Shown here piece by piece: positions 8,267 through 18,819 of a DNA stretch of 64,000 bases (positions are counted from its first letter, which is position 1; each line of letters begins with the position of its first letter). Below the pieces are notes generated by a model. It did not search any database and was not told where the DNA came from. It was given only the letters and a program-made list of their open reading frames with translations. Source of the DNA: Microbacterium sp. (lineage in GTDB: Bacteria; Actinomycetota; Actinomycetes; Actinomycetales; Microbacteriaceae); assembly GCF_017305435.1 (NCBI RefSeq), contig NZ_JAFKIP010000009.1, forward strand, positions 62,001-126,000. The letters are read 5' to 3'. Position numbers and translations under genes: made by a program.

Positions 8267-9229
8267 TCATCCCTCGACGGCGTACGGGGCCGGGTCGCCC
8301 GCCGCGCCGGGCGAGCGCGAGCCGCGCGACCCCCATGCCAGCAGTGCGAGGCCGGCGGCGAGCACGAGGAGGCCGGCCACCGCGAGCGCGGAGAGGTGCT
8401 CCCCGAGAATCGTGAGGCCCAGAACGGCCGCCGTGAGCGGCTCACCGAGGGTCAGCGTCGCCGCCGTGGCCGCGGACAACCCTTGCAGGCCCCACGTGAA
8501 CAGCACGTAGGCGATCGAGATCGTCGCGAGTCCGAGCCAGAGCGCCATCAGGAGTCCGCGGGGTTCCGCGAGCCAGGACACGTCGACGAAGGGCAGGGCC
8601 AGCGCGCTGACCACGGCGGAGGACAGTCCCATGCCACCGACGACGGTGAAGGGGTCCCACCCGGCATCCAGCAGTCGGCGCTGCACGTTCGCGATGACCG
8701 CGAAGGATGCCCCGGCGCCGACCGCGCCCGCGACTCCGACCGGGTCGGTGCCGCCCGAACCCGACGCGCCGCCGAGCCCGAGCAGCAGCACGCCGAGCGT
8801 CGCGAGGGCGGTGGCGCCGATCCACGTGCCGCTCGGAAGGCGACGTGTGAGGGCCCACTCCAGCAGGCCCGCCAGCACCGGGGCGGACCCGAGCGCGATG
8901 ACGGTGCTGACCGCGACGCCGTTGCGCGCCGTACCGAGGAAGAAGAGCGGCTGGTACACCGCGAGGCACACGCCTGTGAGCGCCATGAGGGCGAGCGCCG
9001 GGATGCCGAGACGCGGCGGTCCCGGCGTGGTCGTCGTGCCCCGTGCGGCCTCCCGACGTCGCGCCCGCCGCGCGAGGGCGAACGCGAGGAGGGCGAGGCC
9101 CGTGCCGCCGATGACCATCCGCATGACCCCGACCGACAGCGGCGTCGTGCCATCCGGGCCGAGGGCTTGGGACGTGCCCGTCGTGCCGAACAGCACGGCA
9201 GCGAGAAGGACGGCGATCACGTGCAGCAC
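8267..9229 (-). CDS. EamA/DMT family transporter
   Basis: This 320 aa integral membrane protein has about ten transmembrane helices in two EamA repeats (residues ~5-135 and ~165-300). The second repeat ends with the family-typical LTLGEPLTAAVLGLTILGE. Such drug/metabolite transporters export small molecules; the substrate is unknown. A basic loop (RRARRREAARG) separates helices 2 and 3. The stop lies 8 bp before the GNAT start. Confidence 0.88.
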   Translation of the reverse strand: MLHVIAVLLAAVLFGTTGTSQALGPDGTTPLSVGVMRMVIGGTGLALLAFALARRARRREAARGTTTTPGPPRLGIPALALMALTGVCLAVYQPLFFLGTARNGVAVSTVIALGSAPVLAGLLEWALTRRLPSGTWIGATALATLGVLLLGLGGASGSGGTDPVGVAGAVGAGASFAVIANVQRRLLDAGWDPFTVVGGMGLSSAVVSALALPFVDVSWLAEPRGLLMALWLGLATISIAYVLFTWGLQGLSAATAATLTLGEPLTAAVLGLTILGEHLSALAVAGLLVLAAGLALLAWGSRGSRSPGAAGDPAPYAVEG

Positions 9230-9322
9230 TCCACTGTTCTACCGCACGGGAGGTCTTCGCTCTCGCGCGGCAGGTCTGCGCTCCCGCGCGGCCGTTCTGC
9301 GGCGCCGCCCAGGCGGCGCCGG

Positions 9323-9334
9323 TAGGCTGGTGCG
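9323..9334 (+). promoter_or_regulatory. -10 box of a probably leaderless cysS transcript
   Basis: TAGGCT (9323-9328) ends 6 nt before the GTG start of cysS, so transcription should begin at or next to the start codon. No ribosome site is present. Just upstream, 9301-9320 is a near-perfect palindrome (GGCGCCGCC, CA, GGCGGCGCC) that could be a hairpin or a protein site. Confidence 0.6.
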
Positions 9335-10738
9335 GTGACGGTCCGGCTTTACGACACCCAGGCGCAGACGCTTCGCGACTTCGCCCCGCTCGATGAGTCG
9401 AATGTCACGATGTACGTCTGCGGCCCGACGGTGCAGTCGGGCCCCGGCATCCATCATCTGCGCGCCGCGCTCGCGTTCGACCTCTGGCGCCGTTGGCTCA
9501 TCCGCCGCTACGGCCGCGTGACGTTCGTGCGCAACGTCACCGACATCGATGACAAGGTGCTGCAGAACGCGACTCCGACCGAGCCCTGGTGGGCCCTCGC
9601 ATACCGGATGGAGCGCGAATTCTCGGAGGCATATGCCGCCATCGGCATCCTGCCGCCGACGTACGAGCCGCGGGCGACGGCATCCATCCCGCAGATGCAG
9701 GAGCTGATCGCGCGACTCATCGAGCGCGGCCACGCCTACGCCGTCGGCGGCGATGTGTACTTCGACGTGCGTTCCTGGCCGTCCTACGGCGCATTGACCC
9801 GCCAGAGCGTGGATGCCATGGAGCCGGGCGCCGGGGCCGACGAGCGCGGCAAGCGCGATCCGCACGATTTCGCGCTGTGGAAGGCCGCGAAGGCGGGCGA
9901 GCCCGACGATGCCGTCTGGGCGTCGCCGTGGGGGGAGGGCCGGCCGGGCTGGCACATCGAGTGCTCGGCGATGAGCCGCCGCTACCTCGGCCCGGAGTTC
10001 GACATCCACGGGGGCGGACTCGACCTGCGCTTCCCGCACCACGAGAACGAGCTCGCGCAGTCCACCGCGGCGGGCGACCCGTTCGCGCGGTACTGGCTGC
10101 ACAACGGTCTCGTCACGGTGGGCGATCAGAAGATGTCGAAGTCGCTCGGCAACTTCTTGCTCGCGCACGACGTGCTGGCCGACAACGACCCGCTCGTCGT
10201 CCGCTACGCGCTCGCCGCGGCGCACTACCGGTCGTCGCTCGAGATCACGCCGACGACCTTCGCCGAGGCGGAGGCGGCCCTCGCGCGCATCCGCACGTTC
10301 CAGGAGCGCGCCGCGCGCGTGCTCGGCACGGCAACCCCGCTCGTCGCCGCCGATCTTCCCGAGGCGTTCGCCGCGGCGCTCGACGACGACCTCGGCGTCC
10401 CGCAGGCACTCGCGATCGTGCACGAGACGGTGCGCACCGGCAACGCCGCGCTGGATGCCGGGGACACGGATGCCGCGGCGCGCGCCCTCATCGAGGTCGG
10501 GCGCATGACCGGTCTCCTCGGCCTCAACCCCACGGACCCGCAGTGGCGGTCGGCCCCGGGCGACGGTCAGACGCACGCGCTCGACGCGCTCGTGCAGGAG
10601 CTCATCGCGCAGCGCGCACGAGCGCGCGCGGACAAGGACTGGGCGGCCGCCGACCGCATCCGCGACGCGGTCGCGGCGGCGGGGATCGCCCTGGAAGATT
10701 CAGCACACGGAACACATTGGAGTCTCGATGGCCGGTAA
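9335..10738 (+). CDS. cysS: cysteine--tRNA ligase
   Basis: It charges tRNA-Cys. The 467 aa protein has the zinc ligands (Cys in YVCGPTV, Cys in WHIECSAMS, and HHENE), the catalytic-domain motif [10 protein letters not shown] and an intact KMSKSLGN. The HIGH motif, expected in the segment SGP-HIGH-LR, reads GIHH here, which is unusual. The C-terminal DALR-type helical domain is present (about 330-467). GTG 9335 is the start. The last 11 bases overlap rlmB. Confidence 0.93.
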   Translation: MTVRLYDTQAQTLRDFAPLDESNVTMYVCGPTVQSGPGIHHLRAALAFDLWRRWLIRRYGRVTFVRNVTDIDDKVLQNATPTEPWWALAYRMEREFSEAYAAIGILPPTYEPRATASIPQMQELIARLIERGHAYAVGGDVYFDVRSWPSYGALTRQSVDAMEPGAGADERGKRDPHDFALWKAAKAGEPDDAVWASPWGEGRPGWHIECSAMSRRYLGPEFDIHGGGLDLRFPHHENELAQSTAAGDPFARYWLHNGLVTVGDQKMSKSLGNFLLAHDVLADNDPLVVRYALAAAHYRSSLEITPTTFAEAEAALARIRTFQERAARVLGTATPLVAADLPEAFAAALDDDLGVPQALAIVHETVRTGNAALDAGDTDAAARALIEVGRMTGLLGLNPTDPQWRSAPGDGQTHALDALVQELIAQRARARADKDWAAADRIRDAVAAAGIALEDSAHGTHWSLDGR

Positions 10739-11717
10739 GCCAGGGCGCCCCGGCGCCGCAAAAGGCGGAAAGGGCCCCACGAAGGGGTCCGGCGGGAAGA
10801 ACAAGCGCTCCCTCGAGGGCCGCGGGCCGACCCCGAAGGCCGAAGACCGGGCGTGGCATCCCGCCGGTAAGCGCAAGGCCGCGGCCGAGCGCTACGCCGC
10901 CGCGGGCGGGAAGCCCAAGCCGAAGCAGGGGAACGTGAACCGCGCGCCCAAGGCGAAGGCGGGCGACGACATGGAGAACGTGACGGGGCGCAACTCCGTG
11001 CTCGAGGCCCTCCGCGCACGCATCCCCGCGACGGCGTTCTACATCGCGCAGCGCGTCGAGATGGACGACCGCGTCAAGGAGATGCTGTCGATCGCGACGC
11101 AGCGCGGCATCCCCGTGCTCGAGGTGACCCGCCCCGAGCTCGACCGCATGGCGGGCTTCGACGGCGTGCACCAGGGCGTCGCGCTCAAGGTGCCGCCGTA
11201 CGAGTACGCGCACCCGCAGGACCTGCTCGAGGAGATCATCGCGAAGGGCTCGACGCCCCTGCTGGTCGCCCTCGACGGGGTGACCGACCCGCGGAACCTC
11301 GGGGCGATCATCCGCTCCACGGCCGCGTTCGGCGGCCAGGGGCTCATCATCCCGCAGCGCCGCTCGGCGGGCGTGAACTCGGCCGCGTGGAAGACGAGCG
11401 CGGGAGCCGCGGCGCGCATCCCGGTCGCGATGGCCCCGAACCTCACCACGACGCTCAAGGAGTTCAAGAAGCAGGGCGTCTTCGTCCTCGGACTCGACGG
11501 CGGGGGAGAGGTCGCCCTGCCGGCGCTCGAACTCGCCGACCGACCCGTCGTCATCGTCGTCGGGTCGGAGGGCAAGGGTCTGTCGCGGCTCGTCACGGAG
11601 ACGTGCGACCAGATCGTCTCGATCCCGATCTCGTCGGCCGCCGAGTCGCTCAACGCCGGCATCGCGGCATCCGTCGCCCTCTACCAGGTCGCGACGATTC
11701 GCGCGGCCAGCGAGTGA
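10728..11717 (+). CDS. rlmB: 23S rRNA (guanosine-2'-O)-methyltransferase RlmB
   Basis: This SpoU-class (SPOUT) methyltransferase modifies G2251 of 23S rRNA. The ~80-residue Lys/Gly/Pro-rich N-terminal extension is basic and disordered, as in other actinobacterial RlmB proteins. The substrate-binding domain begins at [16 protein letters not shown] motifs are [25 protein letters not shown] and [21 protein letters not shown]. The start overlaps cysS, so the two are one operon. Confidence 0.94.
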   Translation: MAGKPGRPGAAKGGKGPTKGSGGKNKRSLEGRGPTPKAEDRAWHPAGKRKAAAERYAAAGGKPKPKQGNVNRAPKAKAGDDMENVTGRNSVLEALRARIPATAFYIAQRVEMDDRVKEMLSIATQRGIPVLEVTRPELDRMAGFDGVHQGVALKVPPYEYAHPQDLLEEIIAKGSTPLLVALDGVTDPRNLGAIIRSTAAFGGQGLIIPQRRSAGVNSAAWKTSAGAAARIPVAMAPNLTTTLKEFKKQGVFVLGLDGGGEVALPALELADRPVVIVVGSEGKGLSRLVTETCDQIVSIPISSAAESLNAGIAASVALYQVATIRAASE

Positions 11718-11739
11718 ACCCCTGAACGGAAGGACTGTC

Positions 11740-12378
11740 ATGTCGAACATCGCCGTCATCGGAGGCACCGGGTACGCCGGTCGCCACATCGTCGCCGAGG
11801 CCGCCGGGCGCGGCCACAGCGTTCTCTCCGTGGCCCGAAAGGTCGCGGCGGAGCGCATCCCCGGCGTGACGTACCTCGAGGGCACACTCCTGGACGTGCC
11901 GAGCCTCCTGTCCGAGCTGCAGGGCGTGGATGCCGTGGTCGTCGCCGTCGCGCCCCGCGGCGAGATGGAAGGGCTCGTGCGCCCGAACATCGAAGCCCTC
12001 GCCTCGACGCTCCCCGACAGCGTGCGCCTGGGCGTCGTCGGCGGTGCCGGCGGCAGCCTCGTGGCGCCGGGCGGACCGCGCGTCGTCGACGGCGACTTCC
12101 CGGAGGCGTTCAAGGCGGAGGCGCTCGAGATGATCGGCGTGCTGGAGGATCTCCAGGCCGAGCAGTCCGGGCGCGACTGGTTCTTCATCCACCCGGCGGG
12201 AGGCTTCGGCGGCTTCAATCCGGGGGAGCGGCGCGGGACCTACCGTGACGGCGGCGATGTGTTGGTCGTCGACGACGGCGGTGAGTCGTTCATCTCCGGT
12301 GAGGATTTCGCCGCGGCGGTCCTCGACGAGATCGAGTCGCCGAAGCACTCGCGCGGACGTTTCACCGTCGGCTACTGA
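11740..12378 (+). CDS. NAD(P)-dependent epimerase/dehydratase-like protein (NmrA type)
   Basis: The 212 aa Rossmann protein begins with IAVIGGTGYAGRHIVAEA, the NAD(P)-binding glycine motif, and contains RLGVVGGAGGSL. It resembles the YwnB/NmrA-like NAD(P)H-binding family; no catalytic Tyr-Lys pair is evident. It follows rlmB by 22 bp with an AAGGA ribosome site and may be co-transcribed. Its 3' end converges on the DUF4032 gene 10 bp away. The substrate is unknown. Confidence 0.82.
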   Translation: MSNIAVIGGTGYAGRHIVAEAAGRGHSVLSVARKVAAERIPGVTYLEGTLLDVPSLLSELQGVDAVVVAVAPRGEMEGLVRPNIEALASTLPDSVRLGVVGGAGGSLVAPGGPRVVDGDFPEAFKAEALEMIGVLEDLQAEQSGRDWFFIHPAGGFGGFNPGERRGTYRDGGDVLVVDDGGESFISGEDFAAAVLDEIESPKHSRGRFTVGY

Positions 12379-12388
12379 CGCGGCGGGT

Positions 12389-13708
12389 TCAGACGAGGTC
12401 GCGCCAGTCGATCTCGTCGTCCTCGTCCTGCGTGTCGACGGCCCCGGTGATGATCGGGATCGACACCGTCTCGGTCGGCGGGCCCATGAGCGTCGCCTCG
12501 TCGCGGCGGTGCCGGAGGACCGTGTCCACGTAGGACGAGAGCACCTCCGCGATCGGCACCGACTGCCCGCGCGCCTGCGACATATACCAGCGGTGCTCGA
12601 GCACCTGGTGGAAGACCTCCGCGGGCTCCAGCTTGGCGCGCAGATCCCACGGGATCGCCTTCACCACGGGTTCGAAGACGCGGGTGAGCCATTCGTGGGC
12701 CACCATGTCCTCGTCGGAGCCGAGCCGGGAGATCCGGGCCTTGAACTCGTCCATGTCGTTGAGCAGCCGACGCGCCTGGTTCTCTTCGACGTCGAGCCCC
12801 GTGAGGCGCAGGAGGCGGCGCTGGTGGTGACCGGCGTCGACGACCTTGGGCTGGATGCGCACCGTCGTTCCGTCGGGCGTCGCGTCGATCGACATCTCGC
12901 CGATGTCGAAGCCCAGGTCGTTGAGACGCTGGACGCGCTCGGTGATGTGCCACGCCTCGCCCGCGGCGAACGTCTCCTGTTCGGTGAGCGTCGCCCACAG
13001 CGAGCGATAGGAGGACATGATGCCGTCGGCGATGGCGACGGCATCCATGCCGCCCTCCAGGCGCCCACCGGCCTCGAGATCCATGATCTCGCCGGCGATG
13101 TTCGTCCGCGCGACGTCGAGATCGTGCTCGCGCTGACCCCGGGTGAGACCGCCTTCGTGCAGCTCACCCGTCTCCGCGTCGACCAGGTAGGCGGCGAACG
13201 CGCCGGCGTCTCGCCGGAAGAGGGTGTTGGACAGCGACACGTCGCCCCAGAAGAAGCCGACGGTGTGCAGCCGCACGAGGAGGGCCGCGAGGGCGTCGAC
13301 GAGGCGCCCGGCGGTGTCGGGGCGCAGCGTCTGGGTGAACAGGGCGCGATACGGCAGTGAGAACTTCAAGTGCGCGGTGACGAGGGCGGCGGGGAGAGGT
13401 TCACCTTTGGAGGTGCGACGCCCGTCGATGACGGCGACCCGCTCGACGCAGGGCACGTCGAGGCGGGCGAGCATGCCGAGCATCTCGTATTCGCGACGGG
13501 CCATCTCGCCCGTGGTCTCCTTGACCGCGATGACGCGGCCGGAGAGGTTCGCGAAGCGGACGAGGTGACGGGAGAGCCCCTTGGGCAGCGAGACGATGTG
13601 GTCGCTCTTCCACGCATCGAGCGGGGTCGACCAGGGGAGGGCGAGGAGCCCCGCGTCGACGCTGCTGGCGGTGATGCTCAGCGAGGTGGTGAGACTGGCG
13701 TCGGGCAC
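12389..13708 (-). CDS. DUF4032 protein with LPS-kinase-like domain
   Basis: This 439 aa protein has a kinase-like N-terminal half (about 50-240): IAVKETTGEMARREYEML resembles the lysine/glutamate ATP-binding pair, and GFFWGDVSLSNTLFRRD resembles a catalytic loop followed by VDAETGE in the DFG position. The C-terminal half (about 250-420) corresponds to DUF4032. Substrate and role are unknown. It lies downstream of the MsiK-type ABC gene but is separated from it by a hairpin terminator. Confidence 0.8.
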   Translation of the reverse strand: MPDASLTTSLSITASSVDAGLLALPWSTPLDAWKSDHIVSLPKGLSRHLVRFANLSGRVIAVKETTGEMARREYEMLGMLARLDVPCVERVAVIDGRRTSKGEPLPAALVTAHLKFSLPYRALFTQTLRPDTAGRLVDALAALLVRLHTVGFFWGDVSLSNTLFRRDAGAFAAYLVDAETGELHEGGLTRGQREHDLDVARTNIAGEIMDLEAGGRLEGGMDAVAIADGIMSSYRSLWATLTEQETFAAGEAWHITERVQRLNDLGFDIGEMSIDATPDGTTVRIQPKVVDAGHHQRRLLRLTGLDVEENQARRLLNDMDEFKARISRLGSDEDMVAHEWLTRVFEPVVKAIPWDLRAKLEPAEVFHQVLEHRWYMSQARGQSVPIAEVLSSYVDTVLRHRRDEATLMGPPTETVSIPIITGAVDTQDEDDEIDWRDLV

Positions 13709-13746
13709 GGGCGCTCCGGATCGTCGTGCGGTCAGGGATATGACGA

Positions 13747-13790
13747 GGCGCGGGGGCTCCTCGGTGATGGACCGAGGAACCGCCCGCGCC
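13747..13790 (-). terminator. hairpin terminator of the msiK-type gene
   Basis: The stem GGCGCGGG pairs with CCCGCGCC (8 bp) and encloses TCCTCGGT paired with ACCGAGGA (8 bp) around a 5-nt loop. It lies 14 bp after the ABC ATPase stop. No T run. Confidence 0.65.
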
Positions 13791-13803
13791 GTATCAGGAT
13801 CGA

Positions 13804-14904
<1,101 letters not shown>

Positions 14905-15192
14905 TTTTTCTTCTCCTTCACCGGCAGGTACGTGCCGGACGATCCGTAGTGATGGAATGAGCGGGGGCCACCCCGCACGCCCGCCATCGGGCGCGGGGCT
15001 ATTATCGCACGTGCAGGAGTGACATGGCTGTCACCGAAGGCCGAGGCGGTGTCTGGGCATTTCACAGGGTCGCGATCTAGCATCGTGACTGTCGCCGCAC
15101 CCCGTCGGCACACTCGCCGCGGCCCGTCATCACGCACGGTCCTGATGCACTGGCGCTGCGGCCGAACACACAGCTTTTCACCGAGAGGTCCC

Positions 15193-16176
15193 ATGTCCAC
15201 CGACGACTCCACCCGTCCCGACGAGAGCCCTTCGTCGGAGGTCGCCGAGACGGCGAGCACCCCGGTGGTGCAGGGGCGGCGCGAGGCGGTGCGCGAGAAG
15301 GCGCAGCAGGTGCACGTGCGGCAGTCGCGCGCGCGGCTCGTGCGTCGGACGGCTCTCATCACGAGCGCGGTCGCCGTCGTCGCGGTCGTCGGCGTCGTCG
15401 TCGCGTGGGCCGTGGGGGCGTCGGCCAGCAAGCCGCAGCTCTCTCCGGACGCCGATCAGCAGGACGGGTTCCTCGTTTCGGCGATCGCCGGAGGGGCGGC
15501 CATCACCTCGCCGGATGACGCCACGCCGTCCGCGACGCCGGATGCTGCTCAGCCCGCTCCGTCGCCGTCGCAGACGTCCACGACGGCGCCTGTCGACATC
15601 CACGTGTACGTCGACTACCTCTCGCCGTCTGCGCGGGAGTGGCAGCTGGCGAACTCCGCGCAGCTGAAGTCGTGGGTCGCCGACGGCGCCGCGACGTTGA
15701 CGTACCACCCCGTGTCGATGCTGACCGCGAAGTCGAACGGCACGAAGTACTCGCTGCGTGCCGCGAGCGCGGCGGCGTGCGTCGCGACGTACTCCCCGGC
15801 ATCCCTCTTCGCGTTCACGGACGACCTTCTGTCGCGCCAGCCCGCCGTGGATTCCGACGGACTCTCCGACAAGCAGCTCGCCGACGTCGCACTCGCGAAC
15901 GGCAGCGACGACCCGAAGCAACTGCGCGAGTGCATCGAGACCGAAGCGTTCGCGTCGTGGGTGAAGGCCGCCACCGAGCGCGCCGTGACCGGCACCGGCG
16001 ACGGGGTGGCACTCGCGGGCACGTCGATGATCACCGTGAACGGTCAGGCCTACGTCGGAGAGATGACCGACCCGGCCGAGTTCTCGCAGTTCGTGCTCAC
16101 GACCGCGAGCGGCAAGTCGGCGAAGAACCAGACCCCGACGCCGTCGCCGACCGCATCGCCGTCCGTCACTCCCTGA
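15193..16176 (+). CDS. membrane-anchored DsbA/thioredoxin-fold protein lacking the CxxC
   Basis: The 327 aa protein has a cytosolic Asp/Ser-rich N-terminus, one transmembrane helix (about 68-90) and a Ser/Thr/Pro linker (about 110-140). The extracellular domain is of the DsbA-like thioredoxin type: VDIHVYVDYLSPSAREW stands where such proteins have YxDYxCPxC, and LAGTSMITVNGQAYVG is the cis-Pro-equivalent region. Both redox cysteines are replaced (SPSA). Two other cysteines (AACVAT, LRECIE) could form a structural bond. A redox-inactive chaperone or binding role is likelier than oxidase activity. The start at 15193 has GAGAGGTCCC upstream; the 288 bp before it (14905-15192) hold no gene. Confidence 0.78.
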   Translation: MSTDDSTRPDESPSSEVAETASTPVVQGRREAVREKAQQVHVRQSRARLVRRTALITSAVAVVAVVGVVVAWAVGASASKPQLSPDADQQDGFLVSAIAGGAAITSPDDATPSATPDAAQPAPSPSQTSTTAPVDIHVYVDYLSPSAREWQLANSAQLKSWVADGAATLTYHPVSMLTAKSNGTKYSLRAASAAACVATYSPASLFAFTDDLLSRQPAVDSDGLSDKQLADVALANGSDDPKQLRECIETEAFASWVKAATERAVTGTGDGVALAGTSMITVNGQAYVGEMTDPAEFSQFVLTTASGKSAKNQTPTPSPTASPSVTP

Positions 16177-16238
16177 CCGGTCCCGGGCTGATTGCTGTCA
16201 CGCGGCGCACGCGGCGCCCGTAGACTGGATGCCGCCTC

Positions 16239-16311
16239 GCCGGCTTGGCGCAATTGGTAGCGCACCTGTCTTGTAAACAGGGGGTTGCAGGTTCGAGTCC
16301 TGTAGCCGGCA
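16239..16311 (+). tRNA. tRNA-Thr(TGT)
   Basis: A complete cloverleaf is visible. The acceptor stem GCCGGCT pairs with AGCCGGC, and the anticodon stem CCTGT/ACAGG encloses the loop CTTGTAA with anticodon TGT. The T-arm has GGTTCGAGTCC. CCA is not encoded. The tRNA lies directly before the accessory catabolic region. Confidence 0.95.
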
Positions 16312-16338
16312 CCGTCTCAGTGAGTCTCCGACCACCTG

Positions 16339-16362
16339 ACTTCCGCGGAATGACGCGGAAGT
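16339..16362. other. perfect hairpin downstream of tRNA-Thr
   Basis: ACTTCCGCG pairs with CGCGGAAGT around a 6-nt loop, 27 bp after the tRNA. No T run. It may be a weak terminator or processing signal. The remaining sequence to 16464 shows no gene. Confidence 0.5.
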
Positions 16363-16464
16363 GCAGAGGTGAGTCCGTCGGCGGTCCACGCCTTCGAGCG
16401 GCCTGAACGGGCGCGAGCGTGCGCTTCAGCGGGATCGTCGGCGCCGACCGCAACCTGCGGGTGC

Positions 16465-16511
16465 TTGACGGATGAACCGCGGTGCATCATGATGGCTTAA
16501 TGGTCTTACCA
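16465..16511 (+). promoter_or_regulatory. promoter and FadR/GntR-type operator of the four-carbon-acid cluster
   Basis: TTGACG (16465-16470) and CATGAT (16488-16493) with 17-bp spacing form a promoter. The palindrome TGGTCTTACCA (16501-16511) sits at the expected transcription start. TGGT-N3-ACCA is the operator form of FadR-subfamily GntR regulators, and such a regulator is encoded two positions downstream (18009). Repression of the operon is inferred. A second palindrome, GGTCAGACC, lies at 17936-17944 before the regulator gene. Confidence 0.65.
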
Positions 16512-16567
16512 ACAGACCTTTAAACCTAAGATCGCCAACGATCACCGGATACAAGGAAGTAGACGAG

Positions 16568-17923
16568 ATGAACCTGTTCTCCCTCATGCAGTCGCGGACC
16601 GCGAAACTGGGCCCCATTCGCGTCGGGGTCATCGGCGCCGGGAAGTTCTCGTCGATGTTCCTCACGCAGGCCGTCGGCGCGGCGAACATCCACGTCGTGG
16701 GCGTCGCCGACATCAACATCCCCAAGGCGAAGGCCGCGCTCGCGCGGACGGGGTGGCCGGCGGAGCGCTATGCCGCGCAGACGCTCGACGAAGCGATCCG
16801 GACGGGGGGTACCGCCGTGATCGAGAGTGCCGACACCCTCATCGCCCACCCCGAGATCGAGGTCATCCTGGAGATCACCGGGAACCCCCTGTACGGCACC
16901 TACCATGCCGTCAGGGCGATCGATCACGGCAAGCACGTCATCATGGTCAACGTCGAGGCCGACTGCATGGTGGGGCCGATCCTCCAGCGACGGGCGCAGG
17001 CGGCCGGGGTGGTCTACTCGATGGCGTACGGCGACCAGCCGGCCCTGATCTGTGAGCTCGTCGACTGGTGCCGCACGGTGGGCTTCGACGTCGTCGCGGC
17101 GGGCAAGGGCACGAAGTACCTGCCCGAGTACAACTATTCGACGCCGGACACGGTGTGGAACTACTACGGCTTCACGGACGAGCAGCTCGCGTCCGGAGAC
17201 TACAACCCCCAGATGTTCAACTCCTTCCTCGATGGGACGAAGTCCGCGATCGAGATGGCCGCAGTGGCCAACGGCACCGGCCTGCTGCCGCAGGAGGAGG
17301 GACTGCTGTTCCCGGCGGCGTCGAAGGACGACCTGCCGGTCGTCTTCCGAGAGCGTGAGAAAGGTGGCAGCCTGACCCGTCGAGGCACCGTCGAGATCGC
17401 CTCGAGCATGTACCGCGATGGCACCGAGGTCCCCGACAACCTGCGCTGGGGCGTCTATGTGACGTTCGAGGCGACGACCGACTACGCAGTCCAGTGCTTC
17501 GCCGAGTACGGCGTGCACACGGACCCGTCCGGTCGGTACGCGTCGCTCTACCGCCCATATCACATGATCGGCCTCGAACTCGGAGTGAGCATCGCCGCGG
17601 CGGTGGTCCGCGGTGAGGCGACAGGCGCACCGACCGGCTTCCGAGGCGATGTCGTGACGACGGCGAAGAAGGACCTCCGCGCGGGCGACCGCCTGGACGG
17701 CGAGGGCGGCTACACCGTGTTCGGCAAGCTTGCGCCCGCCTCGACGTCGCTCGCCAAGCACGCTCTGCCGCTCGGCCTCGCGCATGGAGCTCGGATGGTC
17801 CGCGACGTCGCGAAGGACCAGACCGTCTCGTGGGACGACGTCGAGGTCGACGAGACGCAGTTCGCCGTGCAGATCCGTCGTGAGCTCGAGGCGGAGTTCC
17901 GCGCCGAGCACGCGGCGCTCTGA
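16568..17923 (+). CDS. homoserine-dehydrogenase-like oxidoreductase with SAF domain
   Basis: The 451 aa protein has an N-terminal Rossmann domain (IRVGVIGAGKFSSMFL, residues ~17-34), a central Gfo/Idh/homoserine-dehydrogenase-like region (HVIMVNVEADCMVGP) and a C-terminal SAF domain (about 358-430: TTAKKDLRAGDRLDGEGG). This family is often mislabelled FlgA because of the SAF domain. Members I know sit in sugar-acid catabolic loci beside DUF1537 kinases, as here. Oxidation of a hydroxy acid before phosphorylation is my inference; the substrate is unknown. A ribosome site AAGGAAG precedes the ATG. Confidence 0.8.
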   Translation: MNLFSLMQSRTAKLGPIRVGVIGAGKFSSMFLTQAVGAANIHVVGVADINIPKAKAALARTGWPAERYAAQTLDEAIRTGGTAVIESADTLIAHPEIEVILEITGNPLYGTYHAVRAIDHGKHVIMVNVEADCMVGPILQRRAQAAGVVYSMAYGDQPALICELVDWCRTVGFDVVAAGKGTKYLPEYNYSTPDTVWNYYGFTDEQLASGDYNPQMFNSFLDGTKSAIEMAAVANGTGLLPQEEGLLFPAASKDDLPVVFREREKGGSLTRRGTVEIASSMYRDGTEVPDNLRWGVYVTFEATTDYAVQCFAEYGVHTDPSGRYASLYRPYHMIGLELGVSIAAAVVRGEATGAPTGFRGDVVTTAKKDLRAGDRLDGEGGYTVFGKLAPASTSLAKHALPLGLAHGARMVRDVAKDQTVSWDDVEVDETQFAVQIRRELEAEFRAEHAAL

Positions 17924-18008
17924 CGAAGGTCGGAAGGTCAGACCATGATCGCTACGCTGGAGGTGCTGCAGCCGAACGACGGCCGCGCGCAGGCGAGGAG
18001 GTCCGGGT

Positions 18009-18746
18009 ATGGGCGGCGGCGACGCGTGGGAACCGGTGCAGCGGGTCCGCACCTACGAGCAGGTCATGCACCAGATCGAACAGCGCATCCTCGATGGGAA
18101 GCTCCGCGCGGGGGACAAGCTGCCGAGCGAGCGGGATCTCTCCGCGTCGCTCGGGATCTCGAGGGCGTCACTGCGCGAAGCGCTCCGTGTGCTGGAGGCC
18201 CTCGGCATCATCGAGATCCGTTCGGGGGCCGGGCCCGAAGGCGGGGCGGTGCTCGTCGATTCGCCGGGGGACGGGTTCGTCAACCTGTTGAAGCTGCAGC
18301 TCGCTCTGGCGCACTTCGACCAGAACGATGTTCTGGAGACGCGGGTCGCGCTCGAGACATGGTCGTGCTGGGAGGCTGCCTATCGAGCGAATGAGGCCGA
18401 CTTCACGGAGCTCGCCGCGATCCTTGACCGGATGGACGACGACTCCATCACCGCCGCAGAATTCAACACACTCGACGCCGCGTTCCACGTACGGATCGCG
18501 GATGCCACGGGAAACGCGCTCATCGCCCACATGATGGGCTCCCTCCGCACGGCGATCCAGCGACGCATGGTCGATGTCTATGCCACTCTCGCCGATTGGC
18601 GCGAGACGGCCAAGACCGTGCGATCGGAGCACCGGGAAATCCTTCGAGCTCTGATCGACCGCGACGGAGACCGGGCAGCGAGTCTCGTGCGCTTCCACAT
18701 CACTTCTTTCTATACCAACAACAACCTCGGGGGTCTCCTCACCTGA
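18009..18746 (+). CDS. FadR/GntR family transcriptional regulator (FCD domain)
   Basis: The 245 aa regulator has an N-terminal winged helix (about 12-80) with LRAGDKLPSERDLSASLGISRASLREALRVLEALGIIE, the GntR signature, given here at positions 36-73. The helical FCD ligand domain (about 95-230) contains the metal ligands typical of the family (FHVRIADATGN and an HR/EHREIL histidine). A GGAGG ribosome site precedes ATG 18009. It lies inside the cluster it probably controls through the TGGTCTTACCA site at 16501. The ligand is likely a small hydroxy acid. Confidence 0.88.
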   Translation: MGGGDAWEPVQRVRTYEQVMHQIEQRILDGKLRAGDKLPSERDLSASLGISRASLREALRVLEALGIIEIRSGAGPEGGAVLVDSPGDGFVNLLKLQLALAHFDQNDVLETRVALETWSCWEAAYRANEADFTELAAILDRMDDDSITAAEFNTLDAAFHVRIADATGNALIAHMMGSLRTAIQRRMVDVYATLADWRETAKTVRSEHREILRALIDRDGDRAASLVRFHITSFYTNNNLGGLLT

Positions 18747-18819
18747 CCCGGCGGATCCGTCCGCCCCAGGCTGACGATCCCCGAAGGAGCCCAGCGCTTC
18801 GACATCAAAGGAGATCGTC

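Noticed and set aside
16239..16311. Integration site of a mobile element at tRNA-Thr
   Set aside because: No integrase, excisionase or repeated tRNA end was seen; only a composition hint remains, reported with moderate interest.
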